The notes beneath the pieces are model-generated. The model was not told where the DNA came from. It made no database searches and was given only the letters and a program-made list of their open reading frames with translations. From Globodera rostochiensis (Eukaryota > Nematoda > Chromadorea > Rhabditida > Heteroderidae), in contig JAEVLN010000006.1 of NCBI GenBank assembly GCA_018350325.1, forward strand, positions 1,743,693 to 1,807,692: 64,000 bases of DNA, read 5' to 3'. How positions within the stretch are numbered: the stretch's first letter is position 1; each line of letters begins with the position of its first letter. Position numbers and translations under genes: made by a program. This document shows, in pieces, positions 55,427-64,000 of the stretch.

Positions 55427-56766
55427 TAAAATTGAATTTTAAAGTTTTGCCTTCAGTGTCAAATTTCAATTCTCGTCGGGCTGAAGCCCTAAACATATTC
55501 TGGTCACAGTTTGTTCACAAAACATTGACCAAATGAACACGACAGACAGCACCAAATGGCCAAAAATGTAACTTAAACCGATTCTCTAAACAATATTCGC
55601 TGGCCTCGTTTCGGGGGGTTCGGGTGGGAAGCCCCCCCCCCCCCGCCCCGGCTACGTCCCTAAACTGAATGGACTAAATATTAAATTTGCTTTTCCTTTG
55701 CAATATAAAAATGTTTTTTGTTTGAAAAAATGTTTTCCATAAAATCGCAGTTGGCATTTAAGAAGCTTTTTTCTTTGTATTTTTTATTTGGTTCGATGAA
55801 AATTATGGTACAAATACTGTTTCAAACGAGAAAAAAATCAGGCCGTGAGATTTGCGCGCATTTCATCCCAATTTTTGTGATCACATGCCATTTCTTGTCA
55901 ACTTTTAAGTCACAAAAGTGATCAGTGACGAAACGAACAGTGACCAAATGATAGGTGACTCCAAAACTGAGCCCGAGCCCTTTTCGTAATTCGGTTCAAA
56001 AACCTAAAATATCGCTTTTTATGCAGTTTACTTACTTATTCTTACAAATTTACTAAACAAATAATACAAAAAGAAGCCGAACAGCCTCTGAACATATTCT
56101 GATCACAGTTTGTTCACACAATACATTGTCAAATAAACATGACAGACAGAATAAAACAAAGGTTTTTGCCTTTAGTGAAACTTTTTTAGCTGAAACGCGG
56201 AAATAAATTGTTATTTTATTAATTGTTTCCTTAAGATTTAAAAAAATTATTTTTATTATTTTAAATTCTTAATCGATAAAAGCCCCCCGCTCTGGTCCTC
56301 CCTGACCCCCGACATCGCCAACCAACGGTTTTCCCGACCCCCGACTTTTGTGCCCCCGAGGGCTAGGGGAGGAACCCTAGCTTAAGAAGTCAACTATGCA
56401 ATATTTTCTCTCAAATAGTCGACCAAATAAATGCTCATTTGCCACATTTTGTTATTGGCCAAAAATGTAATTTTGCATATTTATGAATTGGTTGATTTGC
56501 AGCTTTTAGGTCCGCCAAACGCGCTTTTTTATGCTCCGATGCGCATTTTTTAGAAATGTTTGATGGAAGCGCCCTAACTTAAACCGATTCTTTAAACATG
56601 TCATGCCTCGGCTTATTTGAGAATCGAGTCCGGCACATGGTTGTCGAAAAAGGCTTGCTGGTGGCCAATTCATTACACAACATTTCATTTATTTTTCAAC
56701 AATTTGTTAAACAAAAAATAATACAAAAAGAAGAAGCCGAAAAGCCTCTGAACAATATTCTTGCGA
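55427..56766. other. Intergenic DNA with repeated 3' pieces of the NALRQHQ gene
   Basis: ATATTCTGATCACAGTTTGTTCAC with TTACTAAACAAATAATACAAAAAGAAGCCGAACAGCCTCTGAAC occurs at about 56045-56120 and in the left arm at about 43440-43525 (reverse), and matches the 3' end region of the 56767-57185 gene. A related piece is at 55495-55520. No other gene seen. Confidence 0.55.
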
Positions 56767-57185
56767 TCACAGTTTGTTCACAACACATTGCCAAACGAAG
56801 AAGAAAAACACACCCAAAAAGGCGGCAACCAAAAAGGCAAACATTGCAATCTTCATTGCTGCGGCATGGCTCATCCCGGTGATGGCCAGATAAATGGCCG
56901 CACCAATTGAACACGCGGCCGTCACAAACAGCCCAACGCATCCCTTCACTCCAAAAAGCGTTTGCGGTCGACCTGTCCTTGGATTTTCTGTTGAAAATGC
57001 TGAAGAAAAGCCTTCAGTGACTGCTCCAAGAGTTCGCATTCGCTTGCGGCGTCGTCTTTGATGTTGCCGCAATGCGTTTTCCATTTGATGTTGCCGCAAT
57101 GCGTTTTCCCTTTGATATTGCCGCAATGCGTTTGCCCCCTTGGAATGGTCGGCTTCATCTCGGCTATGCGAAACATTCAAACGAG
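56767..57185 (-). CDS. Two-TM protein with NALRQHQ repeats (last exon)
   Basis: On the minus strand the exon follows a GATTTAG acceptor at 57186-57192 and ends TGCGTTGTG-type codons then TGA. It reads RLNVSHSRDEADHSKG, three NALRQ(Y/H)Q repeats (residues about 17-42), a basic RRRRKRMR run, a Ser/Thr linker and two hydrophobic spans: CVGLFVTAACSIGAAIYLAI (about 80-102) and IAMFAFLVAAFLGVFFFFVW (about 111-131). The repeats are 27 bases at DNA level. The start exon is not identified; no in-frame ATG opens the exon. A membrane protein by prediction; function unknown. A broken relative lies at 22183. Confidence 0.55.
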
Positions 57186-57300
57186 CTAAATCAAAAATAG
57201 GTAGTCACAAACACACTTTTACAGGAAATTCCAATAAATAACAATAATTAAGATAGAAAAAACTATATTCAAATTATTTTACAATTGACATAGAAAACTG

Positions 57301-58003
57301 TTAAAGCTTGATAAAATTTTGCATTCTAGCCCCAAAACTGAATCGGGTTTCCTTAGATGCTGAAAAGAATAAAAGTTAGCATATAAAATGACAAAGTTTT
57401 GTTTATTTCACATATTTTTTTTACCTTTAATTATGCCATAAAATTTGTCCATTCCAATTTCGAAGTGTCCCAAAAGTTTTTCTATTTTCTCTTTGTTTTT
57501 TTCATCGAGAAACGAGTTTTGGGCAATTTTTTGACGAATATTTTGCAAAATGTTTGGCTTATCCAAATTTTCCATCAAATTTATTGCTGTGCTTTCAACA
57601 TTTACCGCTGCTTCTTCCATACTTTTGCCGTTTTTCAATTGTTGGCAAAAATTGTTTTGCAAATTTTTAAAATTTTCATTTATTTCAAATTTTGGCTCAA
57701 TTTTTTGACAACACAAAACGCCAAAGGCATATTTTTGAAGCCATTTTATGACCGTTTCCCCGTCAAAACTTTCCGATTTTATCCCATTGAATAGAGTTGG
57801 GGCCGTGTCCAACAATTCCTGTCCCGTCTTGATCGGATCTAAAATTTGCTAAATCAATTTTAGAATTAATTTACAAACATTTTTGATAAAATATATATTT
57901 TATATAAATCCAAACCTTTTTCACATTCATTTTTTGCTGTCAATTGACTAATAAACGCCAACAAAACGGCAATTATCAAATGTTTTTGTGAATAAAACAT
58001 CAT
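57301..58003 (-). CDS. Small secreted protein, three exons
   Basis: On the minus strand exons 58003-57916, 57838-57425 and 57359-57301 join into 186 residues, phases 1 and 1. The start MMFYSQKHLIIAVLLAFISQ LTA is a signal peptide. The mature chain is helix-rich (GQELLDTAPTLFNGIKSESF, KWLQKYAFGVLCCQKIEP, NLQNNFCQQLKNGKSMEEAA, EKIEKLLGHFEIGMDKFYG) with four or five cysteines including CC. Exon 3 ends GARMQNFIKL. An alternative is readthrough of intron 2 to KGKKNM. Introns are short with TTTTAG/TTTCAG acceptors. It is not related to family A by eye and has no DOG array. Secreted; function unknown. Confidence 0.7.
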
Positions 58004-58669
58004 TCACTTGCCTAAATATTTTTTTAAATTTTTTATTATATTAATTAATTATTGGTGTCCGAACGTATTTATTAATTGTTTAAAAGTTCACGGGAAAATA
58101 AAATATTAATTTTTATGTTCATATGAAAGAGCTTAAATACGAATATTCCATTTGCGTAATAGGCATTTTATGACGTCCAATTTCTGATGAAAAAATTTAT
58201 TCTTAGAGGAAGAATTGGTGGCTTCGATAAACCAGTCAAAAATATTAACAAAAAAGATAATATTATATTTATTAAACAAAGGGTTTACATTACTAAAATT
58301 GAATTTATTATATTTATTAAACAGAGCATTTACATTACTAAAATTGATTTTTATTATAGGGAATTGCATTATTATGTTATTATTTATATTTTAGAATTTA
58401 CTTTACTAAAATTGATTTATTTCGCTTCTCTATGTTTTCTCATCCTCAAAGAATTAAAAAATATAATTTTTCCAAGTGTTCCTTTTGAATTTTTGTTTAT
58501 TAATCCATACTCCAACACCAATCATGGATTATTTCAAAAAGTGCGTGCCCGCGACCCGTGAACACGTTCGGCCTTGTTCCGGACACAATTGATTTAAAAG
58601 CTTGAAAGGATGATTCTCTCTGCAGCTGTGGGGCTTCAAATTGTAAAGCATTTTTCATTTGCCGCTAAT

Positions 58670-58815
58670 TATATGGACAAAAAATCTCGAAATGTGGCCA
58701 TAAAATATGGATAAAAAATTGTAAGATACGCGTGATTTTTAGCCAAAATACGATACGATAGTGCTCTAAATTTACGATATTTACAATTACGATACGATAC
58801 GATACACATCCCTGG
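58670..58815. repeat. TACGATACGATACG repeat
   Basis: AGATACGCGTGATTTTTAGCCAAAATACGATACGATA is also found at 12254-12300. It ends ACACATCCCTGGTA. Confidence 0.5.
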
Positions 58816-58827
58816 TACACATACCAA

Positions 58828-58965
58828 CATCAGAATTTGTCGAATATCTTGAGGCACTCATTCTGAATGCAAAACTGAACATTTTGTGCATGCAAAATTG
58901 CTGTGTTTGCAGAACAACAACAACAACAACCACACATTGATTGGGATGGCTTTATTTTGATCGGT
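58828..58965 (+). pseudogene. Fragment of family-A exon 2
   Basis: CATCAGAATTTGTCGAATATCTTGAGGCACTCATTCTGAATGC...GCATGCAAAATTGCTGTGTTTGCAGAACAAC...CACACATTGATTGGGATGG corresponds to the EFVE.LEALILNAKL..HAKIAVFAEQ..HIDWDG part of exon 2. It has a deletion after AACATTTTG and an (AAC)n expansion. No other exons are nearby. Confidence 0.65.
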
Positions 58966-59755
58966 AAATTAATAAAAAGATTTGAGACGTGTTTCGAATA
59001 TTTCCTCTCATAATTTAACAAATTGCGAGTTAAACCAATAGAATTTATTTTTAATGAAAAAAAGCTATAAAAATGTCAACATTCGGGGGGATGTATGCCC
59101 ATTATTTAGTCATAGAATTTTGGATTGAATTTGTGTATAAATAAATTCACTTGCCTTAATTTTTAAATTTAATTCTTATTATATTTAAATACATTTCTTC
59201 AATTTGCGTAATATGCTTTTTCGATGTTTAATCAATTAAATGTTATTGGGCAACTGCGTAGAAATGCCAATGCCATTCCCAAACTCCAAATCAATTGAAT
59301 TATTTTTGGTTTGTGTTCTGTGCTTTATTTGTTTTGAACAAACTACCAACTATAAATTTTTTTTTATTAGAATTGAAATTCTGGCAAAAAATGTGGTTTT
59401 TAGATGGGGGGGGGGGGAATGGTGTTCATAAAATAAAATTGCAAAAATCAATTCAATTTTATTCAACAAATTTTGTTTTTTGTTCAGGGGCCTATTTCAA
59501 TTTCCGTAGTATCTCTGATAAGATGTCATATCGTGTAAAAAAACTGTTTCAATTCATCGTTGTCATCACATCTCATCGTATTTACGATCATCGTGAAGTT
59601 TAATCTGTGCCCGAAATTGGCATCTTTTATGACGAGCTATAAAATGGTCTCTGGCAATTCTATAGAAAAAAGAATTCCGCTATTTTAACCGTCAGGCCGA
59701 CTCATCGCAATTTTGGCCATCTCGGCGTCACCACACGAGCGCTAAATCGCTGCCC
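58966..59755. other. AT-rich intergenic DNA, no gene seen
   Basis: A G-run near 59405 and no supported frames. Upstream-type sequence of the family (TGATGAGATATACTGTA, GGCAATATAAATAACTCAGCGAG) begins at about 59759. Confidence 0.4.
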
Positions 59756-59758
59756 TAA

Positions 59759-60290
59759 TGATGAGATATACTGTATTTTATTGTTTTGTAGTTTTAAACC
59801 AGAAATCGTTGAGGGCAATATAAATAACTCAGCGAGTTGTGTGTCAACAGAGCAATCATTTTAAATCCAGTTTATGTGGCTCGCCCTGTTTCAATCAAAT
59901 ACAATAATTTCTAACAAAATTACTTTTTAATTGTATAAATCAAATGTAATTCTAATTTCTAACAAGATTACTTTTTAATTGTATAAATCAAATATAATTC
60001 TAATTCGAACAAAATTACTTTTTAATTGTATAAATCAAATAATTCTAATTTCTAACAAGATTACTTTTTAATTGTATAAATCAAATATAATTCTAATTTC
60101 TAACAAGATTACTTTTTAATTGTATAAATCAAATATAATTCTAATTTTTAACAAAATTACTTTCAATTGTATATAGTAGGCCGCGACATATGTCATTTCT
60201 TGGGGCTTGGGGATGGCACCCGCGCGCGCGCGCCAATGTCAAATTATGCCACAAAATTTATTAAAACCCCAGTGAGTAGTGTCATCAGAT
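59759..60290 (+). promoter_or_regulatory. Promoter region of A10 with a single DOG-type unit
   Basis: One older core (GGCAATATAAATAACTCAGCGAG, 59813-59836) is separated by the 48-bp array from one diverged repeat unit (60185-60252: GGGGCTTGGGGATGGCACC, TTATGCCACAAAATT) and CCCCAGTGAGTAGTGTCATCAGATC. Only one perfect ATGCCA remains. The ordering suggests an internal duplication of the promoter. Confidence 0.5.
59925..60165. repeat. Tandem repeat of about 48 bases upstream of A10
   Basis: ATTTCTAACAAGATTACTTTTTAATTGTATAAATCAAATATAATTCTA recurs about five times. It seems to have grown from the family's 5' flank (ATTATTTTATTTTCAACAAAATTA in A5-A7). Confidence 0.8.
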
Positions 60291-60397
60291 CATTTTAAAT
60301 CCATTTTATTATTTCCTCCAGTTTCAATGAACAAAAATACTTTCTAATTATTTAAAAAATATATTTATAAAAATAATTCTTTTATTTTGAGAAAAAA

Positions 60398-61998
60398 ATG
60401 AAAGTGTTCGCATTGATTATATTGCGTTGTGCGCTTATAATGCTTTTGTCTTCATTTGTTCAAAACGAACCTTTGGCAACTTTGGAAAAATGGGAAAAAC
60501 CGTGCCAGAAATTGAAAGAATGGGCGGCATCGTGCCCGTCACATTTCAAGACCATTTCATCGCTAGGATCAATCACTTTGGGTTAGTTAAATTCTTTGGC
60601 TTTGTCTTAATTTTGTAAGTAATACAGGGATCGTATCGAAAATTTTTCAAAATCAGTACATTAGACTCAAAATATCAGATTTTACTAATTTTTGCATTTC
60701 TCATTAATGAATTTGATAATTAACCAGATGATCTAAGCCGTATGCCTGAAACCAAGAAATCATTGGATTTAATGCTGGAAAAATTGAAAGAATTTCCAAT
60801 TGAAGGAATGGAAGAACTTTTGGATCGTCGACTAAAAAAACCTCTGAAAATTGCAAAATTAAATTGCAATAAATTGTTGAATGAAGTTGAACATTCTGGA
60901 CTGGAGGACAACAAAAAATATTTGGAGAATTTATTGTCAAAGACAAGTTCAATTGCAAACGGAATTGACAAGGAGTTCATGACGTTCATCTTTGAGGTGC
61001 AGCTGGAGCTCATCAAGAAGGTCAAATGGACGTCAGGAAACAAAAAAGAATTGGAACACACATTTTCGAATCTTCACGAATTGGCAAAACACAAAAAGTC
61101 TTATTGTAATCCCGAATCTTTTAACCTCGCAGCTTTCTGGGTATCAAGAATAGGCAGACCTGAATATGAACCGGGCACACCAGAATTCGTCGAATGTCTT
61201 GGCATACGCATTCTGAACGCAAAACTTGGCATTTTGAAGAGAGAATTACATGCCAAAATTGCTGGGTTCGTAGAACAACCACACATTGATGGGGACGGAT
61301 TTATGACATTTTCCCACAACTTTAAAAATGAATGGAACAAAATTAAACAACAAATGGACCAAGTTAACAATAATGATATTGCTTCCACAATGGCAAGCTG
61401 ATTTTTTTGCTTCAATAATACACAGTAGATTTTAAAAATATATTTATATTAAGAGACTTTATCGTAAAGAGTTGAACGATTTGGCGAAAACGGCGATGGA
61501 AAAAACGGATTTATTAAAAGCTATTATCACAGAAAAGCTTGACCAACTGATCACAAAATGCCAAAATTCGAGTGGGAAGATTAACGAAGAAGAAGCATCA
61601 AACCAGCTGGTTGCGACAAAAGAAAAGGGTCTATTTAAAAACGCTATGAAACAGTTGCTGAAACCGTTCAAAAGTGATCAAAAAAAACAAAAAGAAGAAG
61701 CTAAAAAGAAAGAAATTTATGCAATGAAGAATATTATAAATGACAGTGGCATGTTTGATGGTGCCGCATATAAACTACTGGTACGCTTTGAACATGAGGA
61801 GTTGGACACTGATGATTTCTGTGCTGAATTAGAAACGGCTGTTGAGGAAGACAAGCAAATGATCTTACAAGCATATCAAACAGCAGGTAATTTACGGTGC
61901 ATTTTTGTTGAGCGGTTTTTAAATAATTGGCTATTTTTAAAACTCAAAAAATATTTTTAGGACAACGAGTTGCGTCGAATGAAGTGATGGGGATGTGA
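60398..61998 (+). CDS. A10: secreted protein, four-exon family, longest exon 3
   Basis: Exons 60398-60581, 60728-61392, 61454-61886 and 61961-61998 join into 439 residues. The signal peptide is MKVFALIILRCALIMLLSSF followed by VQNEPLA. Exon 2 has DRRLKKPLKIAKLNCNK, IDKEFMTFIFEVQLELIKK, SYCNPESF, ELHAKIAGFVEQP and DGDGF. Its donor appears to be GC (ATG|GCAAGC), since the normal GTTT is absent and phase 0 is kept this way. Exon 3 carries about 25 extra residues (KINEEEASNQLVATKEKGLF) before the Lys-rich linker and FDGAAYKLLVRFE. The last junction uses phase 1, so the tail reads GQRVASNEVMGM, unlike all other copies. The usual TTTCAG before the ATG is TTTGAG here. Intron 3 is 74 bases with no minisatellite. 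Secreted; function unknown. Confidence 0.72.
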
Positions 61999-62520
61999 AC
62001 GTGTCGATTGCGGTCGAGTTGTATTTGGAGCTGTTTACTCATTTATTTCGCGATTTTTTTGGGTTTCTTTTTCTTTTATCTTTCATTTCGATTTAGAATT
62101 TAGTCGTATTTTCATAAATATATATGCTTTTTATTCGATTATAAATTTGAAATAATCGGCATTGGCACTCAATCAGTTGGGTTAGGATTTAACGGGCGAA
62201 ATGATAATTTTGCTCATCTCCACCATTTTTTGATTGGATTAATTAAACAAAAGGTTCAGAGACTTTTTGAATATCATAGTTTACTTGTGTTAACAGATTT
62301 TTATTGGTTTGAAATCAACAATGGGAAAAAGTATATTCCAAAACGATCAGGGCACTCATCGGTTCAGGCTGATAACACCTCTGAAAGCATTAAAATTTCT
62401 CTCCCTTTTGAACACTCTCACCGGACACGAGACACACGAACAGTTCGTGCACGGTTAGCTCTTCCATTGACCTGATCACCACCCCAAAAGACGTCGGGAC
62501 TCTCGGCACGGACGACCAAC
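61999..62520. other. 3' flank of A10 and intergenic DNA
   Basis: The family 3' flank (TATTTGGAGCTGTTTACTCATTTATTTCGCG, then GAATTTAGTCGTATTTTCATAAA) runs to about 62150. After that no gene is supported; a frame of 81 codons at 62230 has no recognisable features. Confidence 0.4.
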
Positions 62521-62524
62521 GGAA

Positions 62525-63100
62525 ATGTGGGTTCTCTTCTCTCTCGGGCCGAGGAGATGAGACGTTCCGTCTGTGGTGTGGTCTCTCTTACCTCGGGTCG
62601 AGGAGAGAGGTTCTCTTCCTTTGCTGAAAGGATTGAGGAGGGAGTGGAAAGGTGCCCGTGTAGCTCAGTCGGTTAGAGCATTCCACGGATTGGAGGGGTC
62701 GTGGGTTCGAGTCCCACCGCGGGTCGATCTTTTGCTCTTCCATGCCACAGGACCAAAGTACAACATGGCGCTCCCGGGTGGATCCCGATCCGGGCGACTC
62801 GGTTCAATGGTACGAGTGCCCTCTCCACTCTTACGTGTTGTTAACCGGGCCGGTGATAGCATATAAAAGAGACCGGGGACCGGTCTTTTCAAAGGCTGGG
62901 GATGTGGGTTCTCTTCTCTCTCGGGCCGAGGAGATGAGACGTTCCGTCTGTGGTGTGGTCTCTCTTACCTCGGGTCGAGGAGAGAGGTTCTCTTCCTTTG
63001 CTGTTAGAGCATTCCACGGATTGGAGGGGTCGTGGGTTCGAGTCCCACCGCGGGTCGATCTTTTGCTCTTCCATGCCACAGGACCAAAGTACAACAGAAA
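62525..63100 (+). repeat. Tandem pair of tRNA-containing repeats
   Basis: GGGTTCTCTTCTCTCTCGGGCCGAGGAGATGAGACGTTCCGTCTG through CCACAGGACCAAAGTACAACA occurs at about 62528-62765 and again at about 62907-63097, roughly 378 bases apart. The second lacks about 45 bases including the A box of the tRNA-like part. Confidence 0.75.
62652..62726 (+). tRNA. tRNA-like gene or pseudogene, identity unclear
   Basis: GCCCGTGTAGCTCAGTCGGTTAGAGC gives a normal acceptor and D arm. GTGGGTTCGAGTCCCAC is a perfect T arm, and CGCGGGT pairs with GCCCGTG allowing wobble. The anticodon arm (ATTCCACGGATTGGAGGGG) does not fold with a standard loop or a U33, so I cannot assign an amino acid. A and B boxes are intact, so transcription is possible. 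A copy at 63003-63057 lacks the 5' half. Confidence 0.45.
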
Positions 63101-64000
63101 GACACAACGATCCCAGGAAAAGACAAAGCAGGCAAGTCCGAGAAGGAGGAAGAAAAGGAAAATTGGGAGGCCGTGCCCGGTTAGGGATGGCCCAGGAGGT
63201 AGGTAATGGGCCAAATCTGATTTCTTTCTTTCAAAAGGTCCGCGGGCAGTGGTAGTTGAATTTACACCAAATTGTGCAGAATAATTCGTATGTCAAAAGT
63301 CGGCACGGCAACAATGGCACCGACAAACCCTTAGGATTAGGCATTTCAGGAACGCGGTAAACAGAAAAACTGTATATCACGACTTAAGCCCAACCCCGAA
63401 CAAAAATGGGCAGAATAAAAAGAAGGGCAACCACCCCAAAAAGGCACATTCCCTCGGTGGTATGGCTAGACCACTGCTTTAAGCATAGCTGTACATTTTT
63501 GCTTAAGCTTTCCAGTATACACCGGTAAGTAATAACGGCCTTTTCCCTACACAATTTAATGTCAATCAGAATCATGTAACAGGAAACAAAATGCAATACA
63601 TAAAATGGGAAAATAGAATATTGATTTCGATAATTTCGAGAAAATTAAAATAAAATATCAACGACAAAATGTCCTCACGTAAATCGGACAAATGGTCTCA
63701 CGGACAAGATATCCGTCCACTAATGGACTTGGGTACTGTGCTCTCTCTTATGCCAATACAAATGTTGACGTAGAAATTAATTGTTCATGGGACATTTTTG
63801 TCCTTGGGACCTTTTGTACACGCACGAATTATGAGTTAAGTGTAAACCACATAAATTTACGTTTAATAAATTTCAGAAAATTTGTCGATTGCCAGAACAA
63901 AAAGTGGCCCATTAGTTTTTCAAATTAACAATATGAAATTTTGCTGTACGGTTGGCTTAACATACTAATAAAAGTGGTTTAGGTCTGGGCGTCGGTTTTG
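63101..64000. other. Unassigned end of the window
   Basis: No recognisable gene, repeat or RNA. Short frames (for example 63692-63928, 78 codons) have no start context, signal peptide or motif that I can support. Confidence 0.4.

Larger units (their letters stand above)
49160..56030. repeat. Right arm of the large inverted duplication
   Basis: Mirror of 43080-46700: F-box-like gene (plus), U6 (minus), U1 (plus), then CGTTTCGGGGGGTTCGGGTGGG and the repeat shared with 16480. It is almost twice as long because its introns and spacers hold foldback elements missing from the left arm. Confidence 0.8.

Noticed and set aside
62573..63255. Overlapping ORFs with VAQSVRAFHGLEGSWVRVPP
   Set aside because: This is the usual artefact of translating through a tRNA-like sequence.

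Overview
The window looks like nuclear DNA of a plant-parasitic cyst nematode, most likely Globodera or a close relative. The evidence is AT-rich DNA with short nematode-style introns ending in TTTTAG or TTTCAG, a SPRY-domain fragment of the type expanded in potato cyst nematodes, F-box-type genes, and promoter arrays built from ATGCCA, the core of the dorsal-gland (DOG) box reported for Globodera rostochiensis. The organism call is an inference from sequence only.

The main content is a cluster of ten copies (called A1 to A10 here) of one secreted-protein gene family that I do not recognise by name. Each intact copy has four coding exons with the same phases (1, 0, 0): exon 1 codes a signal peptide plus a short linker, exon 2 a helix-rich domain of about 210-250 residues, exon 3 a second helical domain of variable length, and exon 4 a short tail. 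Intron 3 usually carries a 29-bp minisatellite (TTGTACGGTACTTTTCTGTTGTAGACAAA type). Most copies have upstream a tandem repeat of about 90 bp with about three ATGCCA/TGGCAT motifs per unit, then a conserved AATATAAA-containing core promoter. A1-A7 (0.5-33.4 kb), A9 and A10 are on the plus strand; A8 is on the minus strand. A8 and A9 diverge from a shared array of about 15 units (38.5-39.9 kb). A6 and A7 lie in a 5.49-kb tandem duplication; A6 has an 8-bp frameshift in exon 1. A5 has an in-frame deletion. A1, A6 and A7 lack the middle of exon 3. Scrambled fragments of the family lie at 18.7, 24.2-25.0, 29.7-30.5 and 58.8 kb.

From about 43.1 to 56.0 kb there is a large inverted duplication. Each arm carries a U1 snRNA gene, a U6 snRNA gene and a four-exon F-box-like gene in mirror order; both F-box copies are open across all exons. 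The right arm is swollen by several inverted-repeat elements that the left arm lacks. Pieces of U1 have also been scattered through the 3' flanks of the A family.

Other content: a SPRY fragment (17.5 kb), a GC-rich decayed gene (12.3-13.4 kb), a two-TM protein with NALRQHQ repeats (56.8-57.2 kb) and its broken relative (22.2 kb), a three-exon small secreted protein (57.3-58.0 kb), tRNA-like sequences, a 102-bp satellite, and many short foldback elements whose interiors stutter a phrase related to their own ends. The remaining intergenic DNA is AT-rich with nothing I can name.
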